Positions 8,628 through 15,319 of a stretch of DNA of 64,000 bases are shown piece after piece (position 1 is the stretch's first letter; every line of letters starts with the position of its first letter). Position numbers and translations under genes: made by a program. The notes beneath the pieces were generated by a model, which worked only from the letters and a program-made list of their open reading frames with translations, was not told the origin of the DNA and did no database searches. The stretch covers positions 1 to 64,000 of the forward strand of contig JACPVS010000029.1 of the NCBI GenBank assembly GCA_016197365.1, in the 5' to 3' direction. The DNA is from Mycolicibacterium cosmeticum. GTDB taxonomy: Bacteria; Actinomycetota; Actinomycetes; Mycobacteriales; Mycobacteriaceae.

Positions 8628-9943
8628 CACGCATGGCGGCGCTCCTCGCCGCGGCAATCCTGGCCGCTGTCCCGCTCGTCTGCGCACCGACGGCGCGAGC
8701 AGTTTCCCCGCCACCGGTGGACCCGTCGTTCTTGCCCCGGCCAGGCCCAGCGGCACCGCCGTTCCACACCGAGCGATCCAAGGAGTGCGCCGTCGCTGCG
8801 GAGACCGTGACCCGACGCCTGCCCGACCGACCCGACCTCCAGGCCGCGTGGGCGATCACGCGAGGGGCCGGCCAAACGGTCGCCGTCATCGACACCGGAG
8901 TGACCCGTCACCGCCTGTTGCCGCATCTTGTGCCCGGCGGCGACTTCGTCGCCACGGGTGACGGTACCGAGGACTGTGATGGGCACGGGACCATCGTTGC
9001 GGGCATCATCGGCGCGGCACTCGATGAGGAGTCGGGGTTCAGCGGTATCGCGCCGGAGGCCACAATCCTCGGTATCCGTCAGTCCAGCAGCCGATTCCGC
9101 GACGTGGACGGCGGTGAGGGTGTGGGTGACGTCGACACGCTGGCAGCGGCGGTGCGACTGGCGGCGGACCGCGGCGCGACGGTCATCAACATCTCGTCGG
9201 TGGCGTGCGTCGCTGCCGACGACGTCCTCGACGATCGTGCGCTCGGAGCGGCCCTGGCCTACGCGGTGGATGTCAAGAACGCGGTGGTGGTGGCAGCGGC
9301 GGGCAACGTCGGTGGACACGGCAGCTGCCCGAAGCAGAATCCGTTGTCCGCAGGCCGGCCGGACTGGGAACACGTCGACGTGGTGGCAAGCCCGTGTTGG
9401 TATGACGACTACGTGCTGACCGTCGGCTCGGCGCGCGCTGACGGCACAGCGTCGGAATTCAGTCTGGGCGGTCCGTGGGTGGATGTGGCCGCGCCTGCAG
9501 AGGATGTCACGTCACTGAGCCCGGCCGGTGAAGGCGTGGTGAACCAGTCATCCGATGATGGCGAGCCCCGGAGCATCTCCGGAACGAGCTATTCCGCGCC
9601 GATGGTGGCGGGAGCGGTGGCGCTGCTGCGTGCGGCGGTGCCACACCTGACGGCCCGGCAAGTGATGAAGCGCATCGAGGACACCGCCCTGACGCCGGGA
9701 TCCGGCTGGAACCCCGCGCTGGGCCGCGGCATCGTCGATGTGGTGGGCGCGCTCGACGATGTCGGCCCAGGAACCACACCACATACTCCGTTTGCACCGG
9801 CTGCGCCGCTTCCGGGCGGTGACATCTCCGTGGACACCGCGCGTCCGGCGTTGGTGGGCGCGGCGATGTGTCTCGCCGCTGCCGCCGCGCTGATCTCGGC
9901 GCCTCGGCTACGCCGGCGGCGGGAACCCGTCCCGATGGACTGA
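8624..9943 (+). CDS. mycP4: Mycosin-4, subtilisin-like membrane protease of ESX-4
   Basis: About 439 aa. A signal peptide (hydrophobic LLAAAILAAVPLVCAP) precedes an S8 subtilase domain with the full triad: Asp90 in VIDTGV, His121 in DGHGT and Ser322 in SGTSYSAP. A C-terminal membrane anchor (LVGAAMCLAAAAALI) is followed by a basic tail. Mycosins are extracytoplasmic proteases that stabilise or process ESX components. The GTG at 8624 overlaps the eccD4 stop; GTG 8621 and ATG 8633 are alternatives. The 3' end overlaps the convergent eccB4 gene by 36 bp, so the last residues of both proteins share DNA. Confidence 0.95.
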   Translation: MTRMAALLAAAILAAVPLVCAPTARAVSPPPVDPSFLPRPGPAAPPFHTERSKECAVAAETVTRRLPDRPDLQAAWAITRGAGQTVAVIDTGVTRHRLLPHLVPGGDFVATGDGTEDCDGHGTIVAGIIGAALDEESGFSGIAPEATILGIRQSSSRFRDVDGGEGVGDVDTLAAAVRLAADRGATVINISSVACVAADDVLDDRALGAALAYAVDVKNAVVVAAAGNVGGHGSCPKQNPLSAGRPDWEHVDVVASPCWYDDYVLTVGSARADGTASEFSLGGPWVDVAAPAEDVTSLSPAGEGVVNQSSDDGEPRSISGTSYSAPMVAGAVALLRAAVPHLTARQVMKRIEDTALTPGSGWNPALGRGIVDVVGALDDVGPGTTPHTPFAPAAPLPGGDISVDTARPALVGAAMCLAAAAALISAPRLRRRREPVPMD

Positions 9944-11290
9944 GGCGGCGGCCGCGCTCAGTACGGGCCCACGCGGTAACGACGCGAGAACCGGCCACGG
10001 TCCGCTGCCCGGAGAGTCGGACAGACCCAGGCTGTGCGCGGCATCGGGTCCGTCCAGGCCGTATGCCACTCCGGCCTGATCGACGAAGAACAGCGGGCCG
10101 TTCGCGGCTCCTGCCCCTGCGGCGCCGGTCGCGTGGACGTACGCGCCATCCGTGATCGCGACGGCGTCGATGAGAGGTCCGTCGCCATCGGCTTGGGCCA
10201 GGGTGATCGAGGAAGTCGGCGGCGGGCCGGATGCCGTGATGGACACGGTCACCTCTGGGGCGGTACCGGCCTGGCGCGGCAGCCAGCGCACACACACCGG
10301 AGTCGTGAGATCGCCCCCGACCGGTGTGGCGCCATTTGTCGGCAGGTGTCGCAGCGGAAGCACTTCGACGACAGGGACATCGGCGATCCGATCCGCCGGC
10401 AACTCCCGGACCGGATCATTCTGTGCTACCGCGAATCGGATGAGATCGGCTGCCACGGAGCCCACCCGCTGGATCCCCGAGGGCAGTACCACGTACTGGT
10501 CGGGGGCCACGTCGGTGCGGCGCACGCGCACGATCGAACCCACTCGGCTACCCGGAAGTTGACGGGGACCGGGCGCGCCGACATTGTCGATGACAGGGGC
10601 GCTGATCGGGGCGACCTCGGGCAGCAGGTTCAGCGCAACGCGCGAGACCGCCAGCGGTTCAACACCATCGAGCCGCAATGCCCGCACCACCACGCGGTCG
10701 CGTAGGTCGACGCGGGCGCGGTGGCCGTCGAAAAGCAGGTAGACGACGGCGGCACTGTCGCCGACGGGACGCACAAGCAGCGGTGGCGCGACGGGGTCTG
10801 GCCGGGTGGCGCCGACGAGAACGGTGGTCACTCCGTCGTCGCAGACGGTCCACGCCACACCATCGGACGGCCCGGCGGGCAATGTCGTCGGAGCTCCGGG
10901 GATCCCCATCAGCGGACCACGTTTTGCTGTGGCGATGTTCGCGGCGCTGACGAGCACCGGCGTTGCGGGCGCCTGGGCGATCAACCGGGCCGACGCGAGA
11001 TTCATTGCCGGATGCAAGGTATCGCCGACCTGCACGTAGATCGCACCCGATTCACGGGCGACGACGATCGGCGCGGATCCGATGGTGCCGTGCGGCCGGA
11101 TCAGTGCCAGGGCCATGCACACACCCACGGCGATGACGGTCAGCACCGCTCCTGCGGCAAGAGCCAGCGACTGTGCCCGGATCGGGTCATCGAGCATGCG
11201 GGTGTCACGGCACGCCAGCGCGTATTCCATGCGCCGCACCAGAAAGCGGTGGCCGCTGGCGTGCAGTGTGGTGGTCGAGTCCCGGTTCAT
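9908..11290 (-). CDS. eccB4: ESX-4 membrane/periplasmic core protein EccB4
   Basis: 460 aa. It has a short cytosolic N-terminus with the EccB signature HRFLVRRMEYAL, one membrane helix (about residues 42-66, ALAAGAVLTVIAVGVCMALAL) and a large periplasmic domain with repeated IVVARESGAIYVQVGD-type strands. EccB holds the ESX core complex together on the periplasmic side. The 3' end overlaps mycP4 convergently by 36 bp. Upstream it is separated by only 61 bp from the polyprenyl synthase homologue on the same strand. Read-through from the accessory cassette into eccB4 is therefore plausible. In M. tuberculosis, cut3 (Rv3451) lies in the place of this cassette. Confidence 0.94.
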   Translation of the reverse strand: MNRDSTTTLHASGHRFLVRRMEYALACRDTRMLDDPIRAQSLALAAGAVLTVIAVGVCMALALIRPHGTIGSAPIVVARESGAIYVQVGDTLHPAMNLASARLIAQAPATPVLVSAANIATAKRGPLMGIPGAPTTLPAGPSDGVAWTVCDDGVTTVLVGATRPDPVAPPLLVRPVGDSAAVVYLLFDGHRARVDLRDRVVVRALRLDGVEPLAVSRVALNLLPEVAPISAPVIDNVGAPGPRQLPGSRVGSIVRVRRTDVAPDQYVVLPSGIQRVGSVAADLIRFAVAQNDPVRELPADRIADVPVVEVLPLRHLPTNGATPVGGDLTTPVCVRWLPRQAGTAPEVTVSITASGPPPTSSITLAQADGDGPLIDAVAITDGAYVHATGAAGAGAANGPLFFVDQAGVAYGLDGPDAAHSLGLSDSPGSGPWPVLASLPRGPVLSAAAASVHRDGFPPPA

Positions 11291-11351
11291 CCATGTCCCC
11301 CGGTGTCGAGCCTAAGGGCGATCCGAGGAGGTCAACGGCACCAGAGTTGGC

Positions 11352-12404
11352 TCAGCGCCAGCGTGCCCACACGTAGGGAACCAACGCACGAAGGAAGTCC
11401 AGGTCTGGCCCCGGCTGCGCGTCGACGAATGCCTGCTCGAAATACTCTTCGGCGACGAGCAGGATGCCTTCGGCGTATTCGGTGGCGAAGGTGATGCTGC
11501 CGTACGTATCCATGAGAGTTCGCACGGTCGTGACGAGTTCGGGAGATCGTTCGGTTCGTGTGCGGTGAAGGTAGTCACGAACCAGCTGCTGATCTCTCCC
11601 CTCGGTGATGCTGAGCAGATGCAACAGCGGCAGAGTCCGCTTTCCTTCGTACAGATCGCCCAAAATCTCCTTGCCATAGGTCTGTTCGTCACCTACGAGG
11701 TTCAGCAAGTCATCGCGAATCTGGAACGCTGCGCCGAAATGAAATCCGAAACGAACCAGGGGGCCCAGTTCGACCCGCCCCCTGGAGCCGACGATGGCAC
11801 CCACCCGAAGAGGGTGGATCGTGGTGTACCAACATGTCTTGTGCATGATGAGGTTCAGGTAGTCCTCGGGTCCTAGATTTTCGACGTTGTCCAGCTGCCA
11901 ACCGATTTCGGTCGCCTGCCCTTCGAGCGTGCGCAACGCCATCGTGTCGAACTCAGCCCAGATGACATCCGCGAGGTCGCGGTCCAGACGCCGTGTCGCC
12001 TGTCTCAGCACCTGTCCGGCGACTACGGCCAATCCGTCCCCCGCATTCAGCGCCGCCGCCATGCCGTACGTCGAGGCCAAGGTGGGGCGGCCCCGGCGCA
12101 TCTCGCTGCCGTCGGCTATGTCGTCATGCACCAGGAATGCGTTGTGCAGAAGCTCGATGGCCACGGCGATTCCGAGCAGATCATCGCCCTCGGCCCCGAA
12201 AGCCTTCCCTGCGGAGAGGCAGAGCGCCGGCCGTAGCGCTTTGCCCGGTCGCCGTGGGTAGTCGCGCATCGGGCCGTAGAGCCATTCGACCGGCTCACCG
12301 TCGGGCAGCGCGTCCAGCATCGCGCGGCGGACATGCTTACCGACGTCATGCAGTCGGTGTTCGACGACAGCGATCTGGCCGGGCCGCCCGGCGAGGTCGG
12401 TCAT
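11352..12404 (-). CDS. Polyprenyl (isoprenyl) diphosphate synthase homologue
   Basis: 350 aa, the usual length for an all-trans prenyltransferase. The first aspartate-rich motif is intact as DDIAD (Asp94, Asp95, Asp98), followed by RRGRPTL. The second is DDLLN (Asp231, Asp232, Asn235), with its third Asp replaced by Asn. KALRP near residue 55 and KTCWYT near 190 fit the diphosphate-binding Lys positions. The family condenses IPP with allylic diphosphates to make C15-C50 chains. Product length cannot be predicted by eye, and the Asn in the second motif leaves room for altered activity. The start overlaps the stop of the upstream Ig-like protein (ATGA), so the two are coupled, and eccB4 follows after 61 bp. 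Inference: it supplies or modifies an isoprenoid used by the neighbouring FAD oxidoreductase. Confidence 0.85.
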   Translation of the reverse strand: MTDLAGRPGQIAVVEHRLHDVGKHVRRAMLDALPDGEPVEWLYGPMRDYPRRPGKALRPALCLSAGKAFGAEGDDLLGIAVAIELLHNAFLVHDDIADGSEMRRGRPTLASTYGMAAALNAGDGLAVVAGQVLRQATRRLDRDLADVIWAEFDTMALRTLEGQATEIGWQLDNVENLGPEDYLNLIMHKTCWYTTIHPLRVGAIVGSRGRVELGPLVRFGFHFGAAFQIRDDLLNLVGDEQTYGKEILGDLYEGKRTLPLLHLLSITEGRDQQLVRDYLHRTRTERSPELVTTVRTLMDTYGSITFATEYAEGILLVAEEYFEQAFVDAQPGPDLDFLRALVPYVWARWR

Positions 12405-13096
12405 TCGACCGTGGAGGAAATACGCAGCGCGATAGACAGCCAGATATCCGGAAAACCGTCGGCCAGCAGTGTGCCGCGATAGGAGCCCGGCCGCACACCG
12501 TCATCGACGTCGACCTCGACGGTGACACCGCGGCTGGAACGTGCCGGCATGTCGACAGGGTCGGGATCGAAGCGCACCGTGTCCGCTGAGATCACCGCGC
12601 CGTCGTGTGCAAGCAGGTCACTACATCTGAGCCGGATCTTCCCGAGATCCACCAGCCCACGATTGTGCAACCACACTTCCCCTGCAACTGCTCCGGTACC
12701 GGCCGACTCGAGATGAATGTGGCCCGCTGCTGTCTCAGCGGCAAAATCGAAGACGGCATCACCTTGTGGCTTAGCTTCCCCGCGCAGTGAGTGCACAGCC
12801 TGCCCAGCCAGGCGCTGCCATGCACCGAGTACCTGCTCCGCGTCAGGTGCCGAACGCTCAGCGTCGGTGGCGGGATGGGCTTCGGCAGTTGATGCCTCCG
12901 CAGCCCTGGGTTCGGATTGCGGCGCCTGCCGAACGAACCGATCGACGAGGTCCGTTGCGGCGCGAAATCCGCGAGCCTGTATCTCCCCGAGAGCCCGGAC
13001 ATTCACTACTGGATCGAATACCGATGCCCAGGGCATATCGGAAATGGTGCCGTCATCACTTCGACCGTGATTTGTCATCCAGTCAAACCTGTTCAT
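12401..13096 (-). CDS. Unrecognised protein: helical N-terminus plus C-terminal Ig-like domain (cassette left arm)
   Basis: 231 aa from ATG 13096 (ATG 13078 and GTG 13138 also in frame). No secretion signal is seen. Residues ~20-60 read like an amphipathic helix (VRALGEIQARGFRAATDLVDRF), reminiscent of phasins. A low-complexity Ala/Glu stretch follows, then another helix. The last ~110 residues alternate short beta strands and end in a GxYxGxLLAD element typical of Ig-like sandwich domains. The C-terminal part resembles that of the protein at 14591-15319 (shared pattern ADxxxxDP...GSYxxxxxxD). It is coupled to the downstream polyprenyl synthase by a 4-bp overlap. Transcription probably starts at the TAGCAT box (13125-13130, minus strand), leaving a leader of about 22 nt. 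The function is unknown. Confidence 0.7.
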   Translation of the reverse strand: MNRFDWMTNHGRSDDGTISDMPWASVFDPVVNVRALGEIQARGFRAATDLVDRFVRQAPQSEPRAAEASTAEAHPATDAERSAPDAEQVLGAWQRLAGQAVHSLRGEAKPQGDAVFDFAAETAAGHIHLESAGTGAVAGEVWLHNRGLVDLGKIRLRCSDLLAHDGAVISADTVRFDPDPVDMPARSSRGVTVEVDVDDGVRPGSYRGTLLADGFPDIWLSIALRISSTVE

Positions 13097-13123
13097 CCGG
13101 GTGGTATTCGGTCCGCATAAAGG

Positions 13124-13130
13124 TATGCTA
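13124..13130. promoter_or_regulatory. Shared bidirectional -10 element between the two cassette arms
   Basis: The 7-mer TATGCTA reads TATGCT on the plus strand and TAGCAT on the minus strand, both fitting the mycobacterial TANNNT -10 pattern. Transcripts starting ~7 nt downstream on each side would have symmetric leaders of about 22 nt to ATG 13158 (plus) and ATG 13096 (minus). No clear -35 is visible on either side, which is usual for mycobacterial promoters. The assignment is inference from sequence and geometry. Confidence 0.45.
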
Positions 13131-13157
13131 TGACGCACGTGAGCGGAGGGCGTGACG

Positions 13158-14333
13158 ATGTCGAAACTTCATGCACAACTCGCTCTTTTCGGTGCGATTG
13201 ATGAAGAAGTTACTAACGCAAAGATTCGCTTGAAAGAGGGCTCCACGGGCGCGGCCGCGGCCAGGGATTGCGAAGTCATCGAACTCGCCTCCAAATTCCT
13301 TCCCGGCACAGCGGGGTTCGGACAGAATCGGTGGTACCCGGAGCTCACCGAATACCTCCGTAGACCAGAGCTGCGGACAGATCCCGTTTCCTCTGGGGGT
13401 CCGTCGTTTCCCGAACTCGGGGATGCTATCCAGGAAATCTCGGATACCTCGAACGAGCCCAACGACCACGATCCCGCGATGGCCCGAGCCAGCTACGCAG
13501 CCATCGTTCTCAGGAAGATCTTTGATCTGACCAGCAACCTTCCCGCTCCACACCCGGACGTCCTCTCGCTCCTGAACACCACGCTCATCTCGTGGACGGA
13601 GGAGGGTTTCGGCGAGCCGATCGCGAACGAACTGATTGGACGAATCGCAGAGATCGAGGACCGCCCGAAGTGGTTGCTGGTTGCGGGCGACGTCGTCGGC
13701 TCGGCCTTCGCCAACGCCGGACTTCCATGTTTCGGCGGGTTGAAAAAGGTGCACGGGCGATACCACGCGTTCATCACCACCGATGACCTAGAGGAGAAAC
13801 TCTCCGTCGCTGATCTCGCGAAGGTCATCGAGCCAATCAACTGGGATGATTTGTGCACCTTTTTTTGCAAGATGACGGAACAAACGACCAATAAATTCAC
13901 CACGCCTGGCGGCGCCAGCCGATTGCTGGAGAGCATCAGCGGCGAATGCAATGAATATCGCCTCAACACGGCACTCGTCTTTTGGAAAGCGAAACAGGCC
14001 GACGGATCGATCTATCTCAACTACGACCTCGACCAGCACAGGGACCAGGACAATCTGCTTGTCGAGGTCGACAGCGGATACATTCTTGTGACTCCGATTG
14101 TGCCCGGGCAATCACCCGGAGTTCGCTTTCGGACGAGCAAGCTGGAACGCGTGGACGGGTTGAGCCCCACGGCGACCGCGGCGCTGGCGTGCCTCATGGG
14201 TTGGGGCACCTTTGCAAAGGAGATGTTCGCAGGCAAGGCCAGCGAGTACGCCGGGCAGGCAAACCCGCCTCCCCCGATCCAGCCCTTCCGCAGATCGCCA
14301 AACGACTCCAAATCCTTCACCGATTCGATCTGA
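13158..14333 (+). CDS. Unrecognised 391-aa protein, first gene of the cassette operon
   Basis: 391 aa from ATG 13158, preceded by GGAGGG at 13145-13150; the in-frame GTG at 13152 lies too close to that site. I do not recognise the family. There is no signal peptide, no membrane segment and no nucleotide-binding loop. The sequence is soluble and mixed alpha/beta, with a Cys/Trp-bearing middle section (WDDLCTFFCKMTEQ near residue 230) and strand-like elements (LLVEVDSGYILVTPIV) toward the C-terminus. The end is Pro-rich. A+T at third codon positions is visibly higher than in the flanking ESX-4 and cutinase genes, which hints at separate ancestry. The stop is 12 bp before the next start. It may be the defining component of the cassette, but nothing in the sequence shows its activity. 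Confidence 0.75.
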   Translation: MSKLHAQLALFGAIDEEVTNAKIRLKEGSTGAAAARDCEVIELASKFLPGTAGFGQNRWYPELTEYLRRPELRTDPVSSGGPSFPELGDAIQEISDTSNEPNDHDPAMARASYAAIVLRKIFDLTSNLPAPHPDVLSLLNTTLISWTEEGFGEPIANELIGRIAEIEDRPKWLLVAGDVVGSAFANAGLPCFGGLKKVHGRYHAFITTDDLEEKLSVADLAKVIEPINWDDLCTFFCKMTEQTTNKFTTPGGASRLLESISGECNEYRLNTALVFWKAKQADGSIYLNYDLDQHRDQDNLLVEVDSGYILVTPIVPGQSPGVRFRTSKLERVDGLSPTATAALACLMGWGTFAKEMFAGKASEYAGQANPPPPIQPFRRSPNDSKSFTDSI

Positions 14334-14345
14334 TAGGAGCGCCTC

Positions 14346-14591
14346 ATGCCGCCGGACCCGAAGCCACTGCCGCCAAATCTTGTCGACACCGTAGGAGACA
14401 CCGCGACTCTCACGAACGATTTGATCGGCCGCGCTGCGAGTAACCTCGGCGATCTGGCTGCGCGTTGGATAGATGGGCTGACCGAGAACGACGTCAATAT
14501 CGTCACCAAGAAGATCGGCGCCGATTTCAACGAGTTCTGGGTGAAGGTATACGTAACTGCCTCAGACAACGTCACGCCCGGACCGCACTGA
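14346..14591 (+). CDS. Small unrecognised protein of the cassette (81 aa)
   Basis: 81 aa. AGGAG at 14335-14339 sits well before the ATG. After a Pro-rich start (MPPDPKPLPPN) the chain looks like two amphipathic helices (about residues 14-45 and 48-70), with Trp41 and Trp65. There is no signal peptide or Cys. The stop codon overlaps the next start (TGATG), so it is translated together with the following helical/Ig-like protein and probably acts in 1:1 stoichiometry with it. The family is not recognised. Its size and helicity would suit an adaptor or assembly partner, but that is speculation. Confidence 0.65.
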   Translation: MPPDPKPLPPNLVDTVGDTATLTNDLIGRAASNLGDLAARWIDGLTENDVNIVTKKIGADFNEFWVKVYVTASDNVTPGPH

Positions 14592-15319
14592 TGGACGATC
14601 CGCAGGTTATCGCCAACGCCTTTGCTGCTTCCGCGAAGAAGGTAGTCGCAGATTCGCAGGCGGAGGTCATCCGCGTCGTGAATCAGATCAACAAGAACCC
14701 GGGGCCACCCATCGGCTTTACCGTGGATGACGCGATCAAATCGTGGATAAAGCTGGCCAAGATCGCGATCGAAGGCGGTGTCTCGATGGGCCAGACCGCG
14801 CTTCAAGTCGAACCGAAGCAAAGCGTGCTCGTTCTCGCGGATCACCTCGCCACCATTGCCACCCAGTCGGTGGCCGACGCCAAGACCGTCGCGGATGAGG
14901 TTTCGGATCTGATCGCGGCGAAGACCTTCGACAGTGACTCCGCGGTTCACACAACGATCAAACTCGCCAATATCGCGTTGCTGAACGGCGCCGACGCACT
15001 CCAAACCGTCGCAGCGGGCCCCGCTCAATACGCACCCACCATCATCGGTACAACGGTGGTGCTCCAGGCGCCGTTAGCGACCAGCCATAAGGTGACCGTC
15101 GTGAAGGTGGCCCTCGGCGGACCGCCGACCGTTCCGGCGCTGGCCGCAGACCGGATCACGCTCGATCCGGCCGACGGTGTACTCCCAGCCGGAGCCACCG
15201 AGTTCACCATTATCATCAACTCTGCCGGGCTCACCAGTGGCTCCTACATCGCCAGCATCGACCTCGACGATCCCCTGTCGGGCGCTTCACAATCATTGAC
15301 GGTGACACTCCCCCTGTGA
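14591..15319 (+). CDS. Unrecognised protein: two helical repeats plus C-terminal Ig-like domain
   Basis: 242 aa from ATG 14591 (TGATG overlap with the preceding gene). Residues ~21-71 and ~96-140 are two copies of one helical repeat. Each carries IKLAxIAxxxG followed by QTAL or QTVA, after an acidic/Ala-rich helix starting AD(S/A). The pattern of long amphipathic helices recalls phasins and similar surface-coating proteins. The last ~85 residues are a beta-rich module ending in TSGSYIASIDLDDP, similar in pattern to the C-terminus of the divergent protein at 12401-13096. No signal peptide or membrane helix is seen. The stop overlaps the cyclase start (GTGA). The family is not recognised; a hydrophobic-surface-binding or scaffold role is an inference from shape only. 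Confidence 0.7.
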   Translation: MDDPQVIANAFAASAKKVVADSQAEVIRVVNQINKNPGPPIGFTVDDAIKSWIKLAKIAIEGGVSMGQTALQVEPKQSVLVLADHLATIATQSVADAKTVADEVSDLIAAKTFDSDSAVHTTIKLANIALLNGADALQTVAAGPAQYAPTIIGTTVVLQAPLATSHKVTVVKVALGGPPTVPALAADRITLDPADGVLPAGATEFTIIINSAGLTSGSYIASIDLDDPLSGASQSLTVTLPL

